Shown in pieces: positions 14,522-22,773 of a stretch of 29,420 nucleotides of DNA. A program made the translations under genes and the position numbers. Each line of letters opens with the position of its first letter. Position 1 is the stretch's first letter. Under the pieces are notes generated by a model. It was not told where the DNA came from and did no database searches. It was given only the letters and a program-made list of their open reading frames with translations. The stretch is from CAZOWL01 sp964583605. GTDB lineage: Bacteria > Pseudomonadota > Gammaproteobacteria > Chromatiales > Chromatiaceae. The DNA is taken from assembly GCA_964583605.1 (NCBI GenBank), contig CAZOWL010000055.1, positions 1 to 29,420 on the forward strand, read 5' to 3'.

Positions 14522-17500
14522 TCGAGCTTCTTTCGTCAGTCGGAGAATCGTTACCGTGTCCCGCCGCCCCACTCCCGACTGTGGGGCGCCCAGTGCCAGG
14601 CGGCAATCTGCGAGCAATCGTCTGATGGTCGCCGTTGCCGGCGATTCCGGGGCCGGCGATGACGCATCCATCTCGCACCTTGGCCTTCAGTATCCGGCGC
14701 GGCACGGGACGGCTGAACAGGTAGCCCTGGAAGCCGCGACAGCCGACTTCGAGCAAGCGCCCGCGTTGTTCCGCACGTTCCACCCCTTCGGCCACGACGG
14801 CGAGACCGAGCGTCTGACCGATCGCGAGGATGGTGCGCGTCACCGCCGCAATTTTCGGGTCGCGTAGCATACCATGCGTAAACGACGGGTCGATCTTGAG
14901 CTGGTCAAGCGGCAGGCGTGCGAGCTCCAGCAGAGAGCCCGGGCTCCTGCCAAAGTCGTCAAGGGCCAGGCCGACGCCATGGGCCTTGATGGCATGCAGC
15001 TTGGCCGCGAGCAGGTCGAGATCGTCGCTGTACAGCTGGCCAGGCAGCTCCAATCGCAGACTCCGCGGATCGGCGCCGGTGGTCTCCAAGATGGTTACCA
15101 GCTCGGTGAGGAAATGCGGTTCCTTCAACTGTTGCTGGCTGACATTGACGGCCAACGTGAGGTGGGCGAGGTCCGGGTCGGCCGCCCAGCTCGCTAGCCG
15201 GACACAGGCGTGCTCTAACGCCCAGCGGCTGAGGGTGAGAATCATCCCCGAGCCAACCGCGCGCGGGATTAGCTCGGCGGCCGTGATAGTGCCGCGGCGC
15301 GGGTGCCGCCAGCGCAGGAGCGCCTCGGCGCCCAGAATCCGCCCGCGGTCGTCGAGCTGCGGTTGATAGACGAGGTGCAGCTCGCCGCGGCGCAACGCCT
15401 CCGGCAGGTCGAGAGCCTGTTGTGCGTGCGCGCTGTGTCGTACCTGGGCGGCCGGGTCATGGAACCGCAAGGTATTGCGTCCTGCCGCCTTGGCCTTGTA
15501 CATGGCTGTATCGGCCTGCCGCAACAATGCGTCGACGGGGCGCTGATGATCGAAAAAGAGCGTCGCCCCAATGCTCGATGTACACTGAAAGGCGCCGCCG
15601 GCGAGGTTATAAGGCGCCGCTAAGGCATCGCGGATCTTCTCGCCGGCGATCGCGACCTCAGTCGCGGCCTGCCGGGGTGAAGTGCTGAGATCGGTGAGCA
15701 TCACGACGAACTCATCGCCGCCGAATCGGGCTACCGTATCGCTCTGACGAACTGCGCCGCGCAGGCGTCGCGCTGCCTCCTCCAGCAGCCGGTCGCCGGT
15801 CTCATGGCCGCGCGTATCGTTGAGCCCCTTGAAGTTGTCGAGGTCGATGAAGAGCAGTGCCCCATGCTTGCGATGCCGGTCGCTGCTCGCCAGCGCTTGG
15901 CGCAGCCGATCGACCAGGAGCCGGCGATTTGGCAGACCGGTGAGCGCATCGAAGAAGGCCAGCTGGCGAATCTCCTCCTCGGCGGTCCTGCGCTCGGTAA
16001 TGTCGGTGAGGGTGCCAACACTGCCTGAGATCTCCCCGTGTGCGTCGCGGCGTAGTCGGACATAGACCTCGAGCCAGCGGACGGCGCCGTCCTGGGTCAC
16101 GCACCTCAACTGGCGCCGGCACGCCCCGTTGTCGCCGCGGATGAGTCCCCTGAACGGCAGAAGGCCGAGTGCTCGGTCAGCTGGATGCACGAAATCCAGG
16201 CAGCGCCTGCCGATGCTCCGGCGCATCGTATAGCCGGTGACTCGCTCCCACGCGGCATTGAGAAAGATCCAGCGACCGGCGGCATCGGTGCGGAAGACGA
16301 TCTCCTGGATGTCATCGATCGCTTCGCGGTAGTCGGCGTCGCGGAGCGCGCGCTCGGCGTCTCGTGCGCGACGGATGTGCACGGCAGCCCATAGATCGGC
16401 CAAAGTCTGTACGTCTCGGAGATCGTCCTCGCTCCATGCGCGCTCGACACCAAGGGCCTCGAAGCCGACGAACCCGAGCAACCGATTCGCGTCCCAGAGC
16501 GGCGCAGCGATCAGCGACCGGACATTCCGTGCCTCGAGGATGGCCCACTCCAGTGCCCAGCTCGGCGGCAGGTCGCCGACACGGCGCACACAAATGCCAC
16601 GTCCCTCGCGCAGTGTCTGCATCCAGCCTGGGAATAGGGCCTGCGGCATCGACCGCGACTCGCTGCCAAGTGGCGCCACACCGGGAGCGGTCCAGTCGAG
16701 GGTCCTTGCGAGCCGCCCGTTATCGCCATCGATCAGAGTCACGTAGCCGCGGCTGGCACCGAGGAAGACGCCCGTGCGCCCCAGCAGCCGGAGCATCTCT
16801 GCATCCTGCTCCGTCGCGGCAAGGTTGTGGATGGCGATCGCAGTCGCGGTGAGCGCGCGATCGAAAGCGCTACGGCCTTGCTGAGCTTCCTGTGCGTCCA
16901 TCTCCTGCGTGACGTCCCGCACGACGACGGCCACGGCCTCCGTCTGCCCGGGCAGGCCCCGCATCGGTGTGAGCTGGGCCCGGAGGAGGCGCCCGTTGGA
17001 CGTCAGGTCGGCGCAACCATCCCTCCAGCCGTGAGTCCCGTCTTCGAGGATGCTCGACACCGCGCGCTCCAATTCGGCAACGGTGGTCTCGGGGAGCCCC
17101 AACTCGTCGAGCCCCCGGCTGACAGGCTCAGTCGATGAGGCAGGCGACGGAAAGGAGGCTGTCTGGGAGTGCAGCCGGACGGTCCGCTCCTGATCCAGGA
17201 CGAGGACGAGATCTCCTAGACCGGTCGAGATAGCCGGGGGCGCGCGGGGAGGATCGCCGGGTGCCCTGTTGCGCGCCACAGGCCGGGACCGCGAGCTCGG
17301 CGATGGTAGTAGTAGGCACCGGTGGAGCCAGGAGGCCACGACGAAGCAGCCAAGGGCCCCGAGAAGGATAAGGGGTGGCCACTTTGTGAGCATCAGTTCC
17401 TTCGCGGACCACAGCGATTGCGCCCAAGCCGCAGCAGTCGGTCCTGATGCGAGCAGGATCGCGAGCAGGATCGCGAGCAGGAGTCTCCGCGGGCAAGGCC

Positions 17501-17561
17501 CTGCCCGTCCAGCTACGCCGCGCGTGCAGACTGATATGGCCTTCCGCCACCGATACCACAT
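14514..17561 (-). CDS. Membrane PAS-GAF-PAS-GGDEF-EAL cyclic-di-GMP protein with degraded EAL
   Basis: This is a 1015-residue signalling protein. Two membrane helices lie at about 26-48 and 61-85, then a PAS-like region (115-220), a GAF domain (235-400), a PAS/PAC domain (410-525, ending TDITERR), GGDEF (534-700) and EAL (712-955). The diguanylate cyclase site RFGGDEF (614-618) is intact and preceded by an RxxD inhibitory site (605-608). In the EAL domain E746 of EALLRW, N806, E838, D868/D869, K889, E925 and Q945 are present, but the ELTE motif reads ELPG (838-841) and loop 6 reads DDFGRSPGSL instead of DDFGTGYSSL, so phosphodiesterase activity is doubtful. A 12-bp tandem repeat encodes the LLAILLAILLA part of helix 1. 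AGGAG precedes the ATG. Confidence 0.92.
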   Translation of the reverse strand: MWYRWRKAISVCTRGVAGRAGPCPRRLLLAILLAILLASGPTAAAWAQSLWSAKELMLTKWPPLILLGALGCFVVASWLHRCLLLPSPSSRSRPVARNRAPGDPPRAPPAISTGLGDLVLVLDQERTVRLHSQTASFPSPASSTEPVSRGLDELGLPETTVAELERAVSSILEDGTHGWRDGCADLTSNGRLLRAQLTPMRGLPGQTEAVAVVVRDVTQEMDAQEAQQGRSAFDRALTATAIAIHNLAATEQDAEMLRLLGRTGVFLGASRGYVTLIDGDNGRLARTLDWTAPGVAPLGSESRSMPQALFPGWMQTLREGRGICVRRVGDLPPSWALEWAILEARNVRSLIAAPLWDANRLLGFVGFEALGVERAWSEDDLRDVQTLADLWAAVHIRRARDAERALRDADYREAIDDIQEIVFRTDAAGRWIFLNAAWERVTGYTMRRSIGRRCLDFVHPADRALGLLPFRGLIRGDNGACRRQLRCVTQDGAVRWLEVYVRLRRDAHGEISGSVGTLTDITERRTAEEEIRQLAFFDALTGLPNRRLLVDRLRQALASSDRHRKHGALLFIDLDNFKGLNDTRGHETGDRLLEEAARRLRGAVRQSDTVARFGGDEFVVMLTDLSTSPRQAATEVAIAGEKIRDALAAPYNLAGGAFQCTSSIGATLFFDHQRPVDALLRQADTAMYKAKAAGRNTLRFHDPAAQVRHSAHAQQALDLPEALRRGELHLVYQPQLDDRGRILGAEALLRWRHPRRGTITAAELIPRAVGSGMILTLSRWALEHACVRLASWAADPDLAHLTLAVNVSQQQLKEPHFLTELVTILETTGADPRSLRLELPGQLYSDDLDLLAAKLHAIKAHGVGLALDDFGRSPGSLLELARLPLDQLKIDPSFTHGMLRDPKIAAVTRTILAIGQTLGLAVVAEGVERAEQRGRLLEVGCRGFQGYLFSRPVPRRILKAKVRDGCVIAGPGIAGNGDHQTIARRLPPGTGRPTVGSGAAGHGNDSPTDERSSND
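17449..17482 (-). repeat. 12-bp tandem repeat in the first membrane helix of the GGDEF/EAL gene
   Basis: gcgagcaggatc occurs at 17449-17460 and 17461-17472, with most of a third copy following. On the coding strand it encodes repeated Leu-Leu-Ala-Ile. Slippage here would lengthen or shorten the hydrophobic helix in steps of four residues without changing the frame. Confidence 0.75.
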
Positions 17562-18069
17562 GGTGCTCGCTCCTGTGCGTCAGTTGCCCCATCGGCTGCT
17601 CGCGGTGCGCGCCTCGGCATGAGCGGGGCCCGAGCTGCGGCCTCGTACGCGGTCAACCATGGGGAGCATTTGCCGCCAGGCAATCTGCGTGCCGGCAGCA
17701 TATCTAATTATTTTTGAAATATATTTTTTGCGCTCGAGGAGCGTAACCGAGCCCCCTTTTGTCAAGACCAGCCGCGCGGCGTCATCTCGCGAAGCACTCG
17801 CCGGCGATCATCTCCAGCCACCGGCTGGGTGCGGAGCGAGCTCCCGGCTGCCGCAGGGTCGAGCGAGGGTGCGCCGTTCTGCTCGCAGGACGACCGACGG
17901 TCAACCAATCTACGAGGTGCGTGCTCGGCCGCGAGTCAAGCCAAGTCGACGGCAAGCGGGTGCGGGGAAGAGGCTGGAGCTACAGACAGATCACAAGCGG
18001 GAATGGCGAACCGTGGGCACATCCCGACGAAAAGTCGCGTCGTCCAAGTGTTGAGGGCAGGTAGAGCGA
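17562..18069. other. 508-base non-coding stretch with an AT-rich island
   Basis: This lies between the GGDEF/EAL gene start and the end of spoT. Positions 17701-17730 are almost pure A/T inside GC-rich flanks. On the minus strand TTGACA occurs at 17765-17760 without a well-spaced -10. The rest (17760-18069) has open frames but nothing I recognise; no repeat of the 66-bp family is present. Confidence 0.5.
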
Positions 18070-20250
18070 TCATGCCCGTCGTGGCGCGGACCGGGTGACA
18101 CGAGCGATCCGGGTCACGAGCGCGATCGTTCGCAACCTCTTAAGGATGCGCGCGAGGTGGACACGGCCACGGACGTTGATCAGGAACTCTAGCGTCGTGG
18201 TCAGCCCGTCGCGCTCGCGGGATTGAATGTTCTCGATATTGGAGCCCATCTCGGCGATCGCGGCGGCCACGGTTGCGAGCGCGCCGGGGCGGTTGGCCAT
18301 GTCGACGCAGACCTCGGTGGTGAAATCCGCCTCGATGGCATCGGCCCAGTTCAGGTCTAGCCAGCGGTCGTGGTGGCGCTGATAGTCACCGAGATTGCGA
18401 CACTCCAGTCGGTGCACGACGATGCCTCGGCCCGGGTGGAACAGCCCGGCGATCGCATCGCCCGGGATCGGCCGACAGCACCGCGCGAAGGTCAGCGCCA
18501 GCCCCTCGGTACCCTGTATGGCCAAGCGATGAGGCGTGCCGATCCGCGGCTCATCGCCCTCTCTGACGGCGAGCAGCCGTCGCGCCACGAGGGCGGGCAA
18601 ACGATTCCCGAGGGCGATCTCAACGAACAGGTCGGCTACATCGCCCAGCGCCGCCTCTTCGAGATAGGTCGCCATTGTCGCCGGATCCAAGTCCGAGAGT
18701 GCGAGCGAGAAGGTGGCGAGCTCGGCGTCGAGCAAGCGTCGGCCAAGCTCCTTGGCCTCGCGTCGGTGAAGGTTCTTCAAGTAGGCCCGGATGTTCGCGC
18801 GTGCCTTACCCGTGACCACGAAGTGCAGCCAGCTCGGGTGCGGTTTGGCGCCCGGCGCGGTGATGATCTCGATCGTCTGACCGCTGCGCAGCACCGTGCT
18901 CAGCGCGGCGAGGCGCCGGTCGATCCGCGCGGCCACACAGCTATTGCCGATATCCGAGTGGATCGCGTAGGCGAAGTCGACTACCGCGGCACCTCTCGGC
19001 AAGGCCAGAATCTCTCCCTTCGGCGTGAAGACATAGACCTCATCAGGAAAGAGATCGACCTTGACCTGGTCGAGGAACTCCTCGGAATCGCCGATCCCAC
19101 GGGGCATCTCCAACAGGTTCTGGAGCCAGTCGGCCGTCAGGCCATGGGGACTGGCATCCCCGGGATCGCTCTTGTACATCCAGTGAGCGGCGATGCCGGA
19201 CTCGGCGTTGCGCTGCATATCGAGGGTGCGGATCTGGATCTCGATCGGTACCCCTTGTGGTCCAGCCAAGACCGTGTGCAGCGATTGATAGCCGTTGGAT
19301 TTCGGTATCGCGATGTGATCCTTGAAGCGTCCCGGCAATGGTTTATACAGGTTGTGGATAAGGCCGAGCACGCGGTAACAGGTGTCGACCCGATCGACGA
19401 TGATGCGAAAGGCATAGACGTCGGCGACCTCGCAAAAAGAGCGCTTTTTCTCGCGCATCTTGCGGTAGATGCCGTAGGGGTGCTTCTGCCGTCCGCTCGC
19501 CTCGGCGACGATGCCTTCGCCTTCAAGCCGTTCACGAATTGCGCACTCCACCTCGCCGATCACCTGATGGCTGTTGCCGCGGCCCTGTCGCAAGGCGCGT
19601 TTTAGGACCTGAAAGCGCCATGGCCAATAGTGCTCGAACCCTAGATCCTCGAGCTCGATCCGCAGGCGGCTGATGCCGAGCCGATTAGCGATCGGGGCGT
19701 AGATGTCGAGGGTCTCGCGCGAGATGCGCCGGCGGGCGTCTGGCGGCATCGCGCCGATCGTGCGCATGTTGTGCAGCCGGTCGGCCAGTTTGATCAGGAT
19801 GACGCGGATGTCGCGCGTCATGGCCATCATCATCTTGCGGAAGCTGGCCGCCTGGGCCTCGGCGCGGGACTTGAAGTCCATCTTCGTCAGCTTGCTGACG
19901 CCGTCGACCAGGTCCGCGATCTCCTGGTCGAATCGCACCGCAAGCTGCTCCTTTGCCATCGGGGTGTCCTCGATGACATCGTGGAGCATGGCCGCCATCA
20001 GGCACTTGTGATCCATGCGCATCTCCGCGAGGATCCGGGCGACAGCGATCGGATGTTGGATGAAGGGCTCCCCCGACTTGCGGCGTTGACCCTTGTGCGC
20101 GTCTGCGCCGAACTGGTAGGCGGCAAAGACCTTGCGGATCTGTTCTGGCTTGAGGTAGCTCTCGATATACAGGCAGAGATCGCCGATCTGCTGGTGAGGC
20201 ATTTCGTCGCGGATCAGCGGCAGTGCGGCGGGTGGCGAAACAGCGGCCAT
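18070..20250 (-). CDS. spoT: Bifunctional (p)ppGpp synthetase/hydrolase
   Basis: This 726-residue RelA/SpoT protein controls the stringent response. Its N-terminal HD hydrolase domain is intact, with His66, the HD pair His90-Asp91 and EDT in LHDVIEDT, and KLADRLHNMRT. The synthetase domain follows (HPYGIYRKMREK, VYAFRIIVD, YQSLHT, EIQIRT), then TGS (VYVFTPKGEILALPRGAAVVDFAYAIH), a cysteine-containing zinc-finger-like region (FARCCRPIPGD) and a C-terminal ACT domain (NRPGALATVAAAIAEMGSNIENIQ). An intact HD site marks SpoT rather than RelA. It lies 47 bases after rpoZ, the usual gammaproteobacterial arrangement. The start at 20250 has no strong ribosome-binding site; translational coupling to rpoZ is possible. 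Confidence 0.96.
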   Translation of the reverse strand: MAAVSPPAALPLIRDEMPHQQIGDLCLYIESYLKPEQIRKVFAAYQFGADAHKGQRRKSGEPFIQHPIAVARILAEMRMDHKCLMAAMLHDVIEDTPMAKEQLAVRFDQEIADLVDGVSKLTKMDFKSRAEAQAASFRKMMMAMTRDIRVILIKLADRLHNMRTIGAMPPDARRRISRETLDIYAPIANRLGISRLRIELEDLGFEHYWPWRFQVLKRALRQGRGNSHQVIGEVECAIRERLEGEGIVAEASGRQKHPYGIYRKMREKKRSFCEVADVYAFRIIVDRVDTCYRVLGLIHNLYKPLPGRFKDHIAIPKSNGYQSLHTVLAGPQGVPIEIQIRTLDMQRNAESGIAAHWMYKSDPGDASPHGLTADWLQNLLEMPRGIGDSEEFLDQVKVDLFPDEVYVFTPKGEILALPRGAAVVDFAYAIHSDIGNSCVAARIDRRLAALSTVLRSGQTIEIITAPGAKPHPSWLHFVVTGKARANIRAYLKNLHRREAKELGRRLLDAELATFSLALSDLDPATMATYLEEAALGDVADLFVEIALGNRLPALVARRLLAVREGDEPRIGTPHRLAIQGTEGLALTFARCCRPIPGDAIAGLFHPGRGIVVHRLECRNLGDYQRHHDRWLDLNWADAIEADFTTEVCVDMANRPGALATVAAAIAEMGSNIENIQSRERDGLTTTLEFLINVRGRVHLARILKRLRTIALVTRIARVTRSAPRRA

Positions 20251-20297
20251 AATGCGCTACATCAGATTATCGACGGCGCCAGGTGGCAGTTGGGGAC

Positions 20298-20585
20298 TCA
20301 GCTTCGCTCGGCGGCTTGCAGATCCGCAGCAAGCTGCTCGGCTAGGGCTTGCTCGAGCGCCCTCGTGGTCTCGTCGACCTGCTGCTCGCCGCGCGCGATC
20401 GTCTCGGGGCCGACCAGCCCGGAGGCAATCTCCCGCAGAGCGACAACGGTCGGCTTATCGTTCTGCGACGACAGCAGTGGCTCGACGCCATTGGCGATCT
20501 GACGTGCCCGTTTGGTTGCGAGCAAGACGAGGTCAAAACGGTTGTCGACATGCTCGAGGCAATCCTCGACGGTAATACGTGCCAT
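20298..20585 (-). CDS. rpoZ: RNA polymerase omega subunit
   Basis: This 95-residue omega subunit assists assembly of RNA polymerase and contributes to one ppGpp-binding site. It begins MARITVEDCLEHVDNRFDLVLLA, shows TKRARQIANG and KPTVVALREIASGLV, and ends in an acidic helical tail. The ATG at 20585 has TGGAG about 8 bases upstream; a longer in-frame extension to 20735 is non-homologous. It is co-transcribed with spoT. Upstream, a 440-base region with repeats separates it from gmk, its usual neighbour. Confidence 0.96.
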   Translation of the reverse strand: MARITVEDCLEHVDNRFDLVLLATKRARQIANGVEPLLSSQNDKPTVVALREIASGLVGPETIARGEQQVDETTRALEQALAEQLAADLQAAERS

Positions 20586-20893
20586 AGTAAGCTCCAGCAA
20601 ACAATAAAACGACGCGTAGGCGCATGCTTGGGCGGTCAAAGGCCGGTCAGGCGACGCGATGCGGCGGCCTTTGCGATCGCAGCCTCTCCAGCTACTAGCC
20701 GGACTGAAGAGTGTGGGCGCCCGGTTCACCATCACGGCCCAGCCGGAGCCGCGCTCCCCGGCTGACGGCCTTCCGCCGTCGGCGGGCCCACGCCTCTTGC
20801 TGATGGCTCGGCATCCCCGGCGTGAATCAAGTGCCTAGCTACAATAATGGGGCACAAAAGCGCTCACCGCCAGAGCCGCATCGCGGCGGCCGC

Positions 20894-20957
20894 CTAACGA
20901 TCCTGGGGCGAGGCGAGCCACCCCGGACCATGAAACGTCGCCTCGCCTCTGATCGTT
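20894..20957 (+). repeat. 66-bp palindromic dispersed element, last bases replaced
   Basis: This copy begins ctaacgatcctggggcgagg and ends cgcctctgatcgtt, with the same inverted arms and loop as 5994-6059. The final AG of the family is replaced by the start of the adjacent repeat. It lies downstream of gmk and upstream of rpoZ. Confidence 0.88.
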
Positions 20958-20994
20958 CCCTCACCCCAACCCTCTCCCGGAGGGCGAGGGAGCC
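20958..20994. repeat. Intergenic CCCTCACCCCAACCCTCTCCC-type repeat
   Basis: The sequence ccctcaccccaaccctctcc followed by cggagggcgagggagcc contains an inverted repeat (ccctc...gaggg around tcccggaggg). From memory this GC-rich motif is scattered in intergenic regions of many proteobacterial genomes; I cannot check copy number here. It lies 33 bases downstream of the gmk stop and could form a hairpin in that transcript. It lacks a U-tract. Confidence 0.6.
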
Positions 20995-21026
20995 AACGTG
21001 CTTCGCGGATTTCGTCGGATCCGCCT

Positions 21027-21656
21027 CTAATGACCGTTGGCCGCTGGGACAAGCTGCTCCAGCAGCTCGCGCAGACGGACCCGCTGCCTCGCGCGGCGCT
21101 GGCGCTCGGCGAGGACGACGGCAGCCAGGGCCTCGAGTGCCTGCTCGAAGCCGTCGTTGACCACTAGATAATCATACTCGTCGAAGTGCGACAGTTCGTC
21201 CCGTGCCCGAGCCATGCGCCCAGCGATCACGGCCTCGTTGTCCTGCGCGCGCGCCCTGAGGCGTTCCTCAAGGACCGACAACGAAGGTGGCAGCACGAAG
21301 ATGCCGATTGCCCCCGGCCAATGGATACGGACTTGCCGGGCGCCCTGCCAGTCGATCTCCAACAGTAGATCATGGCCTCGCTCGAGGACCTCACGGACTG
21401 AGGCAACAGTCGTCCCGTAACGATTCCCGAACACCTCGGCATGCTCGAGGAAGGACCCCGCGGCCAAGCGCCGGTCGAACTCGGTGTCATCGAGGAAATG
21501 ATAGTGCACGCCATCGATCTCGCCGGGACGGGGTGCGCGCGTTGTGCAGGACACAGCGAGTCGCAGCTCGGGGTCGCGACTCAGCAGGGCCCGGACGAGC
21601 GTCGTCTTGCCGGCACCAGAAGGCGCGGAGACGATGAATAGGGCTCCGGTTGACAT
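21027..21656 (-). CDS. gmk: Guanylate kinase
   Basis: This enzyme phosphorylates GMP to GDP with ATP. Its 209 residues show the P-loop SAPSGAGKTT near the N-terminus, SCTTRAPRPGEIDGVHYHFL (GMP-binding), FLEHAEVFGNRYGT, LLLEIDWQGARQV, IFVLPPS, and a C-terminal basic helix. I prefer the ATG at 21656 (MSTGALFIV, matching the usual family N-terminus). A GTG at 21683 would add nine residues and starts just after the yicC stop at 21688, suggesting coupling. Confidence 0.96.
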   Translation of the reverse strand: MSTGALFIVSAPSGAGKTTLVRALLSRDPELRLAVSCTTRAPRPGEIDGVHYHFLDDTEFDRRLAAGSFLEHAEVFGNRYGTTVASVREVLERGHDLLLEIDWQGARQVRIHWPGAIGIFVLPPSLSVLEERLRARAQDNEAVIAGRMARARDELSHFDEYDYLVVNDGFEQALEALAAVVLAERQRRARQRVRLRELLEQLVPAANGH

Positions 21657-21687
21657 CGATGCGGGAGACTGGTTGTCGAGCACTTCG

Positions 21688-22554
21688 CTATTCCAGGTTC
21701 TGGACCTGCTCGCGCATCTGCTCGATCAAGACCTTCATCTCGACCGCCGCCCGTGTCGTCTCGACATCGGCGGACTTCGAGGCCAAGGTGTTGGCCTCGC
21801 GGTTGAGCTCCTGCATCAGGAAATCCAGGCGCCGCCCGATCGGTGTCGTTCGGTGCAAGACGTCCCGAACCTCGTTCAGGTGGGCCGCCAGCCGATCGAT
21901 CTCCTCGGCCACGTCCGCCCGTTGTGCGATCAGCACCATCTCCTGCTCGAGCCGGTTCGTATCGAGCTCGGCGCGCACCTCGGCCAGCCTATCCACAAGG
22001 CGTTGGCGTGCGAGAGCGAGGACCTGCGGCAGGCGCTCACGCACCTGATTGACTTGCTCCGCCAGCTGATCGCAGCGCTCCCGCAGCAGCTCGGCCAGCC
22101 GTGCCCCCTCCCTCTGGCGGGTCCCGATCAGCGCATCGAGGGCGCGTTCGAAGAGCGCGAGGGCCTCGGCCATGACGAGGCTGACATCCTGTCCGGCCTC
22201 CTCCAGGACACCCGGCCAGCGCAGCAGGTCGACCACCGGTGGGTCGGCCGGTTTGCCGACCGTCTCCGCCACCTCGGCCGCCGCCGCCAAGAGTTGTTGC
22301 AGGAGGTGCTGGTTCACGCGCAGACTGCCGGCCGCTCCGGGCCGGGCCTGATAGCGCAGGGTACAATCGACCTTACCGCGTTGTATGCGGTGTGCCAGGC
22401 GCTCGCGCACCGACGGCTCGAGGCGGCGCAGGTCTTCCGGCAGGCGGATGCTTGGCTCCAGATAGCGGTGATTCACGGAGCGCACCTCCCAAACCAGCTC
22501 CCCGGCCTCGCCAGTCGAGACCTCCCGGGCGAAGGCCGTCATGCTCTTCGGCAT
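21688..22554 (-). CDS. yicC: YicC-family endoribonuclease-like protein
   Basis: This 288-residue YicC/YloC-family protein begins MPKSMTAFAREV and shows WEVRSVNHRYLEPSIRLPEDLR, RGKVDCTLRY in the N-terminal domain, a central helical region, and a C-terminal DUF1732 part: RLEQEMVLIAQRADVAEEIDRLAAHL, GRRLDFLMQELNREANTLASKSAD, VEMKVLIEQMREQVQNLE. YicC of Escherichia coli has been linked to RNA degradation. The ATG at 22554 has GAAGGAA directly upstream; the open frame continues to 23049 on this strand, but only as a shadow of the kinase gene. It is divergent from the kinase-rph operon, as yicC commonly is from rph. Confidence 0.94.
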   Translation of the reverse strand: MPKSMTAFAREVSTGEAGELVWEVRSVNHRYLEPSIRLPEDLRRLEPSVRERLAHRIQRGKVDCTLRYQARPGAAGSLRVNQHLLQQLLAAAAEVAETVGKPADPPVVDLLRWPGVLEEAGQDVSLVMAEALALFERALDALIGTRQREGARLAELLRERCDQLAEQVNQVRERLPQVLALARQRLVDRLAEVRAELDTNRLEQEMVLIAQRADVAEEIDRLAAHLNEVRDVLHRTTPIGRRLDFLMQELNREANTLASKSADVETTRAAVEMKVLIEQMREQVQNLE

Positions 22555-22773
22555 CGTTCCTTCCCGAATTGAGCTCACCATCTCACCATTTCGCACCCCC
22601 AGCCGAGGATGGTTAGCAGAGGACGAAACGATACACCCATGCACGGGCCGCCGGCTCATCGGCTCATCGGCTCGATCGGCGCTCACGCGCATCGCCGGGC
22701 GACGTTTCGCTGACCTGCCGCTATCATAACAGGCTAGAAGAATGAGAGCCTGGCCACCTACTCCCGCACCCTC

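Larger units (their letters stand above)
20586..21026. other. 441-base gap between rpoZ and gmk holding two repeat families
   Basis: The gap contains a near-complete palindromic element (20894-20957) followed immediately by a second repeat type (20958-20994). No coding sequence is recognisable. gmk and rpoZ are usually close neighbours, so the repeats probably expanded this gap. rpoZ-spoT would need its own promoter within 20586-20890, which I cannot pinpoint. Confidence 0.55.

Noticed and set aside
18370..19605. Long plus-strand open frame (over 400 codons) opposite spoT
   Set aside because: It is the antisense shadow of the conserved spoT gene in high-GC DNA. Its translation has no domain-like pattern.
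20958..20994. Intrinsic terminator for gmk
   Set aside because: A hairpin can form but no U-tract follows on the minus strand, so it was listed as a repeat only.
21544..22572. Long plus-strand open frame opposite yicC and gmk
   Set aside because: It is antisense to two well-conserved genes; the composition is biased and no motifs are seen.
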